64,000 bases of DNA, from contig CAUWAG010000003.1 in the NCBI GenBank assembly GCA_963556695.1, forward strand, positions 8,804,001 to 8,868,000. Direction: 5' to 3'. Origin of the DNA: Anthostomella pinea. Its lineage: Eukaryota > Ascomycota > Sordariomycetes > Xylariales > Xylariaceae. Positions 45,626 through 55,810 of the stretch are shown piece after piece (position 1 is the stretch's first letter; each line of letters opens with the position of its first letter). The notes under the pieces were generated by a model. That model did not search any database, had not been told where the DNA came from, and saw nothing but the letters and a program-made list of their open reading frames with translations. The position numbers and the translations under genes were made by a program.

Positions 45626-47041
45626 TTAACCTTTGTGATTCTTGCATCCCACACTCACAATCTCCATGCTACCCTTGGCATCCAGCACCAAAGCGCTCAA
45701 CTTCCCACCGCCCACACATGCCGAATCCAGTCCCTTACTCCAGCAATGCAGTTGCAGACCCATCTTGCTATCGTGCCCATACACCACAGTTTGCGGCTTC
45801 GGCCTCTTTGCGGCATTGGGGGGCAATCCGCCACCAGTGACAGCCTCCCACAGACGGCCCAGCAGAGGGCCAGACGAAACTCGTGCTAGCTGAGCCTCCC
45901 AGTCGCTTTCGCTGTAGATATGGAAGTCCTTCAACGACCGCCCAGAAGCGACGCGGTCGTTATACCAGTTCCACAGCTCCATCCACGGCCGACTTCTCCC
46001 GTGCTTCGTCTCGCGAAGCGCGGACGGGACGTGCGTGCGGCGGTCTATCGAGCGCATGTTCATTACGAAGTATGGATCTTGCCGGCGCAAAGGCACATGA
46101 GGAACGAGACCGGCGTGCACGACCAAGATCTCGGAGGCGATGATGTGCTCCTTTTTGCCGTGCTTACTGGAAGCGGTCGCTTGAGGCAAGACGGGTATCC
46201 GGAGCATGAGCGGCATATCCTCCAGGTACTTCAGGTGCCTCGTTTTCATCTGCCGCAGAAGCGTCTCGTCCTTCGAGTGGCCTTGGCGGCTAGTCGCTGC
46301 GGCGCTTTGCGGACGAAGGTTGCTGCCGGAGAGTGTCTTCGCGGCTTCCAGGAGGCGATCTTCGTGGTTCCCACGGACACTCTGAGCACCCAGGCGCATG
46401 AGCTCGTCCAGTACGCCCGGACTATCGGGACCCTTGGAGACGACATCGCCGGTCGCTATCAGATGGTCTGTCTTTTTGTCGAAGCCCACCTTCTCAAGCA
46501 GGTGGGCCAAATCGTCCTTGCAGCCGTGGATGTCGCCCACAAAGACTAGCCTTCGCTTCCCATGAGGATCTTCAGAGCCGCCAGGCACATATATGGCGGC
46601 GATGTCCATGATCCTCGTGCCCTCAAAGTCGCCTCCACGCGCCAGTATCATCCCAGGTCGTGTACACCAACTGTAGGCGTACCAGAAGAGTGCGCATTGA
46701 AATGCTACTGCGATCATTATCCGGAAGCAACGGGATGTGATCACGCTGCGGCGGGGATTCGGAAGGCTCTGCTTATCTTCTGGATCGCACAATCGCAGGT
46801 CATACACGTCGTCTGTGGACGAGGTGTACCCTGGCGCTTTCTCATCGTTGCGCCAACTGTTGGTGACCTGCGCGATCAAAGGTTGTTGCGACTTCCTGTG
46901 TGGGCCGGGCACAGGTTTCCGACCTTCGTCCAACCAGTATTGGCACGCTGCTTTCTCTTGAACTGAAGCGTTCAGGTTCTCAATCTCCCGCCGTGCGCAC
47001 CAGGACAGCTCGTACTCTTCATTTTCCCGTTCGCTCCCCAT
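45626..47041 (-). CDS. PPP-type calcineurin-like phosphoesterase, Ppn2-like
   Basis: Predicted metal-dependent phosphatase with one N-terminal membrane anchor. 471 residues from ATG 47041; an in-frame TTG further upstream is unlikely to be the start. A cytoplasmic N-terminus precedes a hydrophobic helix at about 108-124 (IMIAVAFQCALFWYAYSW). The catalytic domain has the full PPP motif set: GDIHG (169-173), GDVVSKGPDS (198-207), GNHED (224-228), VVHAGLVP, and YGHDSKMG near the C-terminus. Membrane anchor plus this domain order is that of yeast vacuolar endopolyphosphatase Ppn2, so hydrolysis of polyphosphate in the vacuole lumen is the best guess. A protein phosphatase role remains possible. 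No introns. Confidence 0.85.
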   Translation of the reverse strand: MGSERENEEYELSWCARREIENLNASVQEKAACQYWLDEGRKPVPGPHRKSQQPLIAQVTNSWRNDEKAPGYTSSTDDVYDLRLCDPEDKQSLPNPRRSVITSRCFRIMIAVAFQCALFWYAYSWCTRPGMILARGGDFEGTRIMDIAAIYVPGGSEDPHGKRRLVFVGDIHGCKDDLAHLLEKVGFDKKTDHLIATGDVVSKGPDSPGVLDELMRLGAQSVRGNHEDRLLEAAKTLSGSNLRPQSAAATSRQGHSKDETLLRQMKTRHLKYLEDMPLMLRIPVLPQATASSKHGKKEHIIASEILVVHAGLVPHVPLRRQDPYFVMNMRSIDRRTHVPSALRETKHGRSRPWMELWNWYNDRVASGRSLKDFHIYSESDWEAQLARVSSGPLLGRLWEAVTGGGLPPNAAKRPKPQTVVYGHDSKMGLQLHCWSKGLDSACVGGGKLSALVLDAKGSMEIVSVGCKNHKG

Positions 47042-47749
47042 ACTGTAGCTTAAGCCGGATGATGCAATTTCTGGAGCTATGCAAAGACCGTGGAAACCCA
47101 AGCAGACATCCTCTTTCCAAAAGACAAGGCGTATGTATGTACAAGGACAAGAGCGACAGAAAAGGATATGAAAAGTTGGCCTGGTCAGAATCTAGATGCC
47201 TAGAAAGATTCGTTAGATCGAAGTATGACGTTGCCACGCGACACGCAAGGGCCCCACGGCAATCCGGCAGCAGCACACGCCGTGTCCATATCCACCTTTC
47301 CCTCCCCAAGACGGGGTTGTGGATCCAGCCGATTCCAGCTGTCAGGTGTCTTGTCGGTTGGGCCGGATTGTTGCCCAAGGGACAAGGTACCGTTTGCAGT
47401 GTATCTAGACTAAAAAGACCTTTCGGATGGGACAAGCTCCCATCCTTCTAGACAGGAAGCAGAACATCCAGAATACTAGTCATCGTAACATGGTATTCTG
47501 GGCCCCTGCCGGAAGGCACAGGGTTGCCAGCAAGAGTATCTCCAAGACCAGAAACCCCTGGTGATTCGCAGTTTGCAATGTAAGAGCACAGTCGATCTCG
47601 TCCTAGGAGTCACAAAATTTCGAGGTCGTCCGAGGAAAAATCCACCGATGCTGGATTGCTGACATGATTGGCCCCACCGCGGGTACATTTGGATGAGACA
47701 ATATGTAAGCTCATAAGGAGATTTTGCACAAATCATTGGATAGATATAC
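47042..47749. other. Intergenic, upstream of the phosphoesterase gene
   Basis: Presumed promoter of the minus-strand phosphoesterase gene and 5' flank of the tRNA-Ala gene. No further gene is supported. Confidence 0.45.
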
Positions 47750-47821
47750 GGGCTTGTGGTTTAGTGGTATAATACTCCCTTAGCATGGGAGTGGTCCGGG
47801 GTTCGATTCCCCGCGAGTCCA
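47750..47821 (+). tRNA. tRNA-Ala(AGC)
   Basis: 72 nt, no intron. Acceptor stem GGGCTTG with CGAGTCC and discriminator A. D arm TGGTTTAGTGGTATAA contains the A box. Anticodon stem CTCCC/GGGAG with loop TTAGCAT gives anticodon AGC. T arm CCGGGGTTCGATTCCCCG contains the B box. All stems pair well. Confidence 0.94.
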
Positions 47822-48170
47822 TCAATTGGATGTTAAATTCATCCTGTACCATTACTTTTTCTTGGTTTCCTTTCGCATCTGTCGTTGTCGCTGCTGTCCA
47901 TCTTTTTGACGCAGGTGGGAACGGGGTTGCGCGACCGGGTGCTTCCTGGGCAGTTTTGTTGCATCGCGTTTCAGCCAATGCGAAGCGACTTGCCGAAATT
48001 GATGGATGCACGAGACTTCAATATCTCCAAGGGGCGTGAGAGACTGAGATCTCTGCTAAGGGACCGCATCTCGCGCGGTCTTTTGTTTGTTGAACACAAT
48101 GATGCGATTGTTCAGAAACCAAGACCACCACAATAGCACGAAGACACGACTTGCAAGATCTCATTCCTAG
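47822..48170. other. Short intergenic stretch after tRNA-Ala
   Basis: The plus strand is open at 47885-48136 but without a recognisable domain. It probably holds the 3' UTR of the minus-strand gene to the right. A T-rich run near 47852 could serve as the Pol III terminator. Confidence 0.35.
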
Positions 48171-49139
48171 CTACCTATAAAACTGGTACGCGGGCAACTC
48201 AGCCGAATGCAGATGCCCCGGCAGTTCCAGCGGCCGCGTTGTGCTGTCCAGCTCCGACCTCCCGTACGCCGTCGTCCTGCCCCAGACGGGCGACTTCCAA
48301 TAGTCCTCCGCCATCTTCGCCTGCGTCGACGCATAAAGTGAGCTCTCCTGCATCGTTATCGCATGGTGCGACGGCAGTGCCCCGCTCGGCAGAGATCCCT
48401 GGCCGCCGGCGTCTTTGCTCCTCTTCACTTTCGATGCGAAGTAGACCGATACTGCAATGAGCGCTATTCCCCCGAAGGAAGCGCCGACGGCTATGACGGC
48501 GGTCGCTTGGCTCGAGAGCCCGCGACGCCCGATGAATGGTCGGTGTGTGATGGTCGGGAAACTCGGGGCGGTGGTGGTGCTGGTCGTTTCGGCGGGTGGT
48601 GTGACGTCGCTCACTTCGATAGTGAATGTCGGGGTTGGTGTGGCCGAGGGTGAAGCCGGCGATGGGTTGGTTGTCTGCCTCGTGGGTGGAGCAGCCCCTC
48701 CGTTTCTCCTTCTGAGCTCCCCTCCGCGCTCGGAGCAGCATCCCGAGTCCTTGCTCCCGCAGCAATAACTGCCGTCGTCACAGACAGTGATCTCTCTATC
48801 CTGACCGGCATCTGCAACGGTGGAATTAGCACAGTCATTGGTTAAAAGTAAGAACAGAGACTCACAGTCTTCGTCTACACAGAAGCTTAGACAAGCCGGT
48901 GACTCCCACGTCGGATCCGTGCAGCTCATGTGTCGGTGGTCCTCGCCATCTTGCAGTGCCACGCCTGTTTGACAGCATATGCTGACCTCTTCTGCGGTGC
49001 TGTCACACGGCTGGTATGTGTCGTCCAGCGCGCTGCCGTCAGGATTATAACAAGTCCCGCCTGCCAGGCTGATTGTCGTCAGAAGCGCGATGGTGAGCGC
49101 GATAGAGCTGGTACTCCATGCTGCCGCGTGGCACAGCAT
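48171..49139 (-). CDS. Cysteine-rich single-pass surface protein
   Basis: Two exons, 49139-48866 and 48811-48171 (minus), give 304 residues. I chose ATG 49139 because it places a clean signal peptide at the start (MLCHAAAWSTSSIALTIALL). ATG 49184 would add 15 residues before it. The ectodomain opens GTCYNPDGS and has paired cysteines (SICCQTG, SYCCGSKDSGCC), a pattern common in fungal plasma-membrane proteins of unknown role. A Thr/Ser/Pro stalk leads to a transmembrane helix (TAVIAVGASFGGIALIAVSV) and a short tail of about 80 residues. The 54-nt intron is a multiple of three and stop-free, so unspliced RNA still encodes a full-length protein with two extra Cys. Function unknown. Confidence 0.75.
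   Translation of the reverse strand: MLCHAAAWSTSSIALTIALLTTISLAGGTCYNPDGSALDDTYQPCDSTAEEVSICCQTGVALQDGEDHRHMSCTDPTWESPACLSFCVDEDCESLFLLLTNDCANSTVADAGQDREITVCDDGSYCCGSKDSGCCSERGGELRRRNGGAAPPTRQTTNPSPASPSATPTPTFTIEVSDVTPPAETTSTTTAPSFPTITHRPFIGRRGLSSQATAVIAVGASFGGIALIAVSVYFASKVKRSKDAGGQGSLPSGALPSHHAITMQESSLYASTQAKMAEDYWKSPVWGRTTAYGRSELDSTTRPLELPGHLHSAELPAYQFYR
48812..48865 (-). other. 54-nt frame-neutral intron
   Basis: Donor GTGAGT at 48865, branch-like TGACTGTGCTAAT and acceptor TTGCAG at 48812. Removal joins VDED to YAGQDRE in frame. Retention adds 18 residues including two Cys. Confidence 0.7.
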
Positions 49140-50548
49140 CTTTATGTCAGGTTGTCGAGTAGGCGCAGCAAGACGGCACAACATCCGACTCTGCGGCGGT
49201 GGCTGTCCAAGGCATTTTGAGGTGTCCCAGGAATGCCGACTTCCCTGTCAGCCATGACTGACATGCAGGTACGGTCCCATGTCCAGGAATACACAGACGG
49301 ATCGCGGGCCCAGCCCTGCGAGGAAGTTGAAGGGGGATTCGTGAGAGCGGGCCAGGCGTTTGTAACTTGTGGACCATGATGTTAAGCGACCTGACCCCAC
49401 TTGGGATTCCCGGATTCTCTATAAACAGCCGCCGGCATACCGTATCTTGCCGCAGGATTCCCCAATATGCAGGGGACCAAGGTGACCACGATGTCAACGG
49501 TGTGGAGATGCCCAAGGTGAGGGTTACATCGGGGTATAATCACGCCAAAATTGGATACGCAATCAGGATTCCCAATTTCACTTCCACAAACGCCCTACAA
49601 ATAAGGGACAAAGGCCTGAACGAACGGAACCTCGTCAAGCGGTAAGTACAGTCCTACCGCGTTATCTAGACTCCGGGTAATTGGCTACCACCATGCCATG
49701 TGCCATTGGTCGGAGAGCGCACGGCGCTTAGGAACCAAGGTCAATACATAGCCTGTTCCATAGGTATATCTGCCTTGGCCTCTTCGATACGTGTAGCAAG
49801 GATCAACCATCCGACATGTCACATCCTCTCTGGCAGGAGGAATGTCGATTGAGCGGGTATGTTGCGGAGTTGGCCGGGATGCCGCTGGAGGGTGGAAGGA
49901 TCATCAATGAACCCGACAACCTCACATTCCTGTACTGTAGGATTGTATTCGGAATAGTGGTATCTATATCGATCGATCCTAAATTTAGAAATGAACCAAT
50001 CCACCAATCAAAGTTCACGACAGGAATCGTCCCATGTGGGTTGTCGGCGCCGAGGCGAATGGACTCCCTGCCTCCTTGTCGTTAAACTCAACGCAACACC
50101 GACCGAAAATATGTACCGACGAGAATATGCGCATCCCATTCCAGACCCAGGTGGGTGAAAGGACCCATGATAACGTCTAATTATATTGGACTGGGGCTGT
50201 GAGACGGGGCGACCATCTCAACGATCACCAGTTGGGCCGAAGCGCTTCTGTAAGAGAACGAAAGGAAGTCTCACGGGACTTCAGATCGTGTATGTTGGGT
50301 GTGTTCGTGTCTATGGTGTAGTCGACAAGATTCTAAATGGGACGCCTGGAGTCCTTATATCGAGCTAGGCCAAGGGCCAAGGCCTTGCCCTGCGCCAGTG
50401 CAAGCCTCCCTATTAGGATGTCGACGACCTCGTGGCATAAACTCATATAATATTCAATACTTCCTAAGACCGTCTACAGTAGGGCTTTGCTAGTTATACT
50501 GACAAGATCTCAAAAGACCAGGTGCCGGGCACGGGGCATAGAAGTATC
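49140..50548. other. Intergenic region, no supported gene
   Basis: Contains the promoter of the minus-strand gene on the left. The short frames, all under 100 codons, show no domain and no repeats were noticed. Confidence 0.45.
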
Positions 50549-50700
50549 CCTAGATTCCCTACCAGCAGAGAAGATCGTAAGACTATGGCAAGAGATGTGC
50601 TTGACTGGCTTGCCATGCGAGACAACGTCAACTGGCTGCTGATTCTCGACAACGTGGACTAGGACTATAAGCAAGGTGGTGAAACTGGTGCATAAGGTAT
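50549..50700 (+). pseudogene. NB-ARC/NLR relic
   Basis: In the frame of ATG 50585 the sequence reads ARDVLDWLAMRDNVNWLLILDNVD, a TAG stop, then DYKQGGETGA. The block WLLILDNVD after a VLDWL...RDN segment is the kinase-2 (Walker B) region of fungal NB-ARC proteins, which commonly read VLDWLxxRDNxxWLLIxDNxDRD. The stop after NVD, a further stop after GETGA, and the lack of P-loop or repeat domains nearby show a dead fragment. Confidence 0.65.
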
Positions 50701-50820
50701 TCAGCAAACACGAGAAGCTTATTGAACTCCTCCCAAAGAGGACTGCCGACAGTGACCGGTAAACTGTCAAAATTCCTCTGGGTAGCCGGCGTCAAAGTCC
50801 ACATCCGGCACTGCCTCTAT

Positions 50821-51494
50821 TCAACTTAGCCAGGGCTGCGCCTTTACGGCCGCAACTTGAGCCTCGGTCAGGTTCGTCTGATAGCCCTGCCATGGCACGT
50901 GAGGCGACGAGATCATGTTACCTGCGGTCTTGTCCAGCTTTTCGACGTAGTCTTTGAAAGTCGTTAAACTGGTGTTATACTTTGACGAGAACGCGTACAA
51001 TTTCGGGGTGGCCGTTGAAGTTTTGTTTGAATCCGTCGAAGATTCTGCGGCAGTCGTCGAAACAGAAGTGGAAATGGAGTCGGCGACTGCGTCGTCTGAT
51101 CTCTTCGCGACTTGACGGGGGTCGGAAGGGTCGCCATCGCCCTGAGGTGGTGCATTGGCATTGGTGATAGAAGTTGTAGGACTGGGCATAGCTGATCTAG
51201 ATGGAGACAAAGAATATATCGCGCTGGCCTCGTATGTCTTTGTGAAGGTCGCGGAGTCGGTCTCGTACGTCGTGTAGGATGCGGAGGAGTGGGCAAGAGT
51301 CTCGATGTCGGCACTGAAGAACCAGTCAGGCTTTTCTGCGACACCAGACTGGCACTGCTCAAATGCAACGTGAATCATCAGCACCACTACGCAGTCGACA
51401 TAATGGTATTCCGCATACCGGGGTGTTCCTAGCCTGCCACGAGCCCGAGGAAGCTGATTCCGATCAGACGCCTAACCAAAGCGTGAGTGCCCAT
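50821..51494 (-). CDS. Small secreted protein with subtilase-prodomain-like C-terminus
   Basis: Model: exon 51494-51441 and exon 51354-50821 join in frame to 195 residues. The first exon supplies a signal peptide (MGTHALVRRLIGISFLGL) that the long second exon lacks, since its own first start is only GTG. The donor (CTC/GTGGCA) is weak. The acceptor GAGCAG is fine. The middle is Ser/Thr-rich with a KRSDD possible processing site. The end (LTTFKDYVEKLDKTAGN, then WQGYQTNLTEAQVAAVKAQP) resembles the I9-type propeptide of subtilisins, whose last strand packs on the protease. No catalytic domain follows. It could be a stand-alone inhibitor-like protein, a truncated protease gene or unrelated. Confidence 0.45.
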
Positions 51495-52149
51495 CGTCCA
51501 TGATCATGTGTTGTGTTGTTGAAAGGAAATTGGTTGAAAGAGAAGCTGCTGGAGATACTCATCTGAACCGGACGGAAGGGCTTATGTATGCCTATCTCTA
51601 CTGGTCACGTCGTTCTTCAGGACGATCGCGGATGTCTTGTTGCGGCGAAGCTCGACGTAGTTGTTGGTTGAGGCTGTGAAGGGGTTCAGTCTTGATCACG
51701 AAGTGTCGTCGTGCCGCAACTGAGTGGCACAACGAAGCCACAGCGCATGGTCCTTGCCCGGAATTCGTCCTATCTGCTTTTGCTGCGAGCTTTCATCGCC
51801 TCGGCGCGAATTCAACGAACCTTAGGGATGGAACTGTGATTTCTGATATTCGTGGAAGTCGACGTGGTACGGAAGCTGGCACAGGAGCTGGAAGAGAGTC
51901 GGCATACAGCACGGGGAGAGCCCGACTTGCGGCACGACACCCACATTGGCCCTTGGCTGTTGGTCGAACACAGCTCTCGCATCAGAACCGCAGCCTCTTG
52001 CTGTGCCGGAGTTGCCCACGTGACTTGAGCTCGAGGAGTCGGCCGTGTCAGGAAGGCACAATAGCGCTACCTGGTCTGGAGAGGCTGCTGGCTGTGCGCA
52101 AGCTCGTGTCCGTCTGATATACGAAGGACAGACGAAGCTGATGTCCTCT
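51495..52149. other. Intergenic region before the transporter relic
   Basis: The first 150 bases should be the promoter of the minus-strand gene. The upstream exons expected for the transporter relic are not recognisable here. A minus-strand frame of 182 codons (51822-52370) overlaps the relic and is probably a shadow. Confidence 0.4.
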
Positions 52150-52823
52150 TTCCACGCACTACTTCCTTGGCCAGCTTCATAGCAATGAATGGTTTGGCCC
52201 ACAAAACGTTGGCCACTCAATGGACCGCAGTTGCATTCGTGACCATCTTCCAATTCATCACTGAGTTTGGCTGGATGGGATGTCCTTGGCTCGTAAGTTC
52301 CGTGGCGGCATGCAAAGCAGCATGGATGGCTACCAATCCACCAACCAGTACGGGCCGGAAATTGCGCCATTGCGCTACAGATATCTGGGTGACGTAGCTA
52401 GCATACGCAGATAGATGTTGGACCGCTTGTCACGTCCCACCGCCCCTGAAGCCTTGGTGCTGGAATGGCGCTACGCAGCATCCAGCATTCCTTGAACACT
52501 GCAACCAAGCTACCAACATCTGGGTGGCGCAGCGGGTGCTGTGGGCGAGTGGTCGATCACCCTTCACTATGGTCTTTGGAGGTGGTATTGTGTTGTAGCG
52601 AGTAAGCTATGAGATTCCAATATTGGTTCTGGCAGTTAGGCGCCTGCATACTCCCCTGCATTTGCAAGTACGGCGCTGTCCGTTCGCAGTGTGTCCATTG
52701 ACGGATGAAACAGTTGTTTGGTTCTGGTGTCCCGAGACGGCCGGCAAATCGCTGGAGGAAATTGACCAAGTGTTTATCGAAGAGAGCAAACAGTGGCCCG
52801 GCATCTACCGAAGGCTTTGGTAA
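52150..52823 (+). pseudogene. MFS sugar transporter, C-terminal relic
   Basis: The last part of a sugar-porter-family membrane carrier can be followed in pieces. 52167-52292 reads TQWTAVAFVTIFQFITEFGWMGCPWL. A 56-nt GT-AG intron (52293-52348) joins it to YGPEIAPLRYR, the family's PAEI/PLR block. After about 130 bp of disrupted sequence comes HLGGAAGAVGEWSIT (from about 52519), then a frameshift, a stop, and an in-frame tail with WFWCPETAGKSLEEIDQVF, the PET(K/A)GxSLEEID signature, ending at TAA 52821-52823. Frame breaks and the missing first nine helices make it a pseudogene. The codons near YRYLGD and YQHLGG share ATCTGGGTG, suggesting a small internal duplication. Confidence 0.8.
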
Positions 52824-54570
52824 TACATGCAGGTAGATATCAAGGCGACCCTTGCTCCATTGTTAACAACCTGCCGGTCGCCTCTACAGCGACTTGCACG
52901 CACGAGATATACTGGAGATGCGAGCTTCTTCTTTTCTGAAGGATGTAGTCGTGGTTCACTCCTCCGTGGTTAAGGTTTTGGTGGATTGAGATGATTTGTG
53001 GCATTTTATTTTGATAGACTTAGCGTAGAGCACGGGGGCTCTGCTTTTGGTTATCTTTTGGGGTATTTGGGTTTGGCTTCTCCCTTCCGGTCGAAGAGCT
53101 TAAAAATAAATAAATCGTAAATCGTCGTGGTTCACTCGTGGCTCACTGTCGCGATCTCAAGACGGTAGTCTGAGTCGTCAAGCTTCCTGTGCGACCGCCA
53201 GTATTCCGGGTTGACATTGTGGGCTTCAGCGAAGTGAATGGAGCGCCGCAGCTGTAAGACTGAGGACCTTGTTCTGTGCACTGCCACCTCTTGCGTGCCA
53301 TATAACACGATCAAGTCCCTGTACCTGTGCGCTCGTCTTAACCATCTACGCGCTGGTAAGGAATACGCTTATATGTCCCGATGGGTTTGATATTGATAGT
53401 TAGTCAGCTGTTTCCATGAGTTCGGTATAAGTTATGACTTGGAGTAAGTTTCGTCTTGAAGATGTATTGGGGACGTTGGCCGGTGGTAGGGTCATAATCC
53501 GGAAGATGGCGTGCGCGACGATACGACCTCGTCAGAAGCATCGCAGAAGGCATTGATGTCCACGACCTGCACAAAGTACTCGTCGGGGTGCATATATGAT
53601 GATAGCGGTCCAATGCTAGCCATCATCATAGTCAATTGCATATGTGTTATAGGAACGATCTGCTCCACGATGCCGATAGGAATCCCTTGACTTTCAAGAG
53701 AAGCCACGATGTCATCTCGATCAGCCTCCAAAGTCCTATGGAGGTCGATACTGATGTGCGGGATAGCAGCCATTTGCTGCAGCCGCTCCAAAGCCCGAGC
53801 CAAATTCACGTTGAATCATTTTAGGGTTTGGGCCCAGAGACAGAGCAGGAGATTGACAGTTTCTAGGGCACTTTAATTTTCAGCTGACCATCGCTAATGC
53901 TGGACTCAAAGTCGAATACAAAAGGCCTTCCATTGTGTGGATCCTCTACTGGTCCAGTGTGACATAAGCTTTCTGGTACGACCGTATGAGCTCGCAATCG
54001 AGCCATGACCGAGGTAGTTGGAAGTTGTGTGTTGTGCGTCGGGCTCGAACTGGAAGGGGCGGCATGGTTGATGCCGTTCATCCGTTCCAGCCGACTTCTA
54101 TGCACCTGGGTAATGAATTCAACTGCAGATGACATCGGCAGCCCCGTTACATGGAAGAAGATGGGGGCATGTACGTGAACTAGGCGACGGTACGAGTGGT
54201 GTACAGGCGCTCGTGGTGGAGTTCGCGGCCGTGACTTTCGATACAAAGTCCGACTTGGTCTGCACCAATCCACTGTGTCAAAGAGAAGACCAGGCCGATA
54301 AGGATCAAATTAACAGGTTGCATATTGTGCGTCTCTGCGCTGGATATTATGGCGAAGGCAATTTGAAAATGCTGAAGCTTCTGGGAAGAGATAAAGTGAG
54401 GCGGGTGATGGCCCTATTTACATTTAAGAGGCGGGCACCTGGGCATATAATGATGCAGGTCGTATACCAACGCGGTGTACAAATTTGCATAAAGGATTCA
54501 TTTGGACAGGGGTTCGTGGTCTAGAACTCTCACCGGGGTAAGATGTCTCCCTGATGACTAGCATGTTCAC
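52824..54570. other. Intergenic region with coding-like minus-strand pieces
   Basis: Minus-strand frames at 53863-54273 (VHAPIFFHVTGLPMSSAVEF, then HNGRPFVFDFESSISDGQLKIK) and 53492-53809 (RALERLQQMAAIPHISIDL and a D/E-rich rest) have natural-looking composition and may be exons of one unrecognised gene or pseudogene. I could not find splice sites that join them convincingly, so no CDS is called. Confidence 0.3.
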
Positions 54571-54830
54571 TACAGATATCGGGGATGGTATATGTTAGTG
54601 GCTCCATATGCTGGGGGGTCTGGGTCCGTATATGCCACTATATGGTGGTATATTTTGTGCTATTACACAATGGGAAGTGACCATCCCCTGGAGCCTTCTA
54701 CAGCACTGCAAGGCAATGCCGATCAGAACGTGTGCTGATGTATATTTCACGCATATCTAACAAGAGGAATACGGACCCAGAACCCCCTAGCATATGGAGC
54801 CACTAACATATACCATCCCCGACATCTGTA
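54571..54830. mobile_element. 260-bp MITE with about 60-bp inverted repeats and TA target sites
   Basis: From TACAGATATCGGGGATGGTA (54571) to about 54632, and inversely from about 54768 to TACCATCCCCGACATCTGTA (54830), the ends match over about 60 bp with three or four differences. Both ends are TA, the Tc1/mariner target duplication. The centre of about 135 bp is non-coding. This is a non-autonomous element. Its ends match neither the 31631 transposon nor the other two MITEs. Confidence 0.9.
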
Positions 54831-55810
54831 GAGCAGCGTAGTAACCAGGACCCCGGCCCGCTCTGCTATGGAGTACGTAGAATGTAGCAAGTGGCATTCT
54901 TGGCAGTCAGACGGTCAATTTGTTCCGCTGATGATCTGCAGACTGATGGATTATACGGACGAACTATTGCTGCCGTAAGCAGTCTTGGTATTTGAGCATG
55001 GGTGTGGATTTGGGAGATGACGAATCATCACAGCAGGGGACTATCGACGGCTTATGCTTTCTGCTTTGCCCAACCGACCTGTTGCTCCTCTAGAATCCTA
55101 TGCAGAGCAGCGAGGATTTGCTGTCTGTGCTTAGCTAATCCTTGCGATAGTTATTGGTGCTAACCCTTCTATGGGCATGTCATAGCCCCGTACTGGAGAC
55201 ATGGGACTCAATCGGTGCGGTTTTGAAGAGATACTTCTTTGCCGATGCATACTTCGGCTAGGCAAGAACTACCGAGGTAGAAGGTGCTACCGAGGCCGTG
55301 GAATTATTAATTTGATGTGCCCTTATCAGTTTTGCCCACGAGTTCTAGTAAATCTGGTGGTATAAAACCGTCGAGATGGTAAAGCTATTGCAAATTAGTC
55401 ATCATACGGCCTTTGCTACATGAACAAGGGCTCCTATTTTGCCTTGTTACCATAGCATGTGCCAAGAACTTCATCATCCTGGCGTTTTTGGCGTTGGAGA
55501 TGTCTGCCAGCTGTAGTCACTGGAGCCCGTATGCTCCTCGATTCCGTTTATTATAAGGGAGTAAGTATCTCCAAGAATAACCAATCCCTCGCACCGTATT
55601 GTGACCGACTCATAGATGCATATGTAGGTGAAGATTTGAAGTGCAACTGTACCGGTGCCCAGCCTGCTGGGGCCCCTTGCAAGGTTCCCAAGAGCCGTCA
55701 GCAAGCTATTCCTCCCTGTATGGGATCTTCCACAGCTTATGGTACGTGCGAGCCTTCTTGCTATTTTTATTTTGCCATCGTCGCTGCCTGTACTTCATTA
55801 CGCACTACAT

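Noticed and set aside
51822..52370. Minus-strand frame of 182 codons with several Cys
   Set aside because: It overlaps the transporter pseudogene on the other strand and shows no signal peptide or family.
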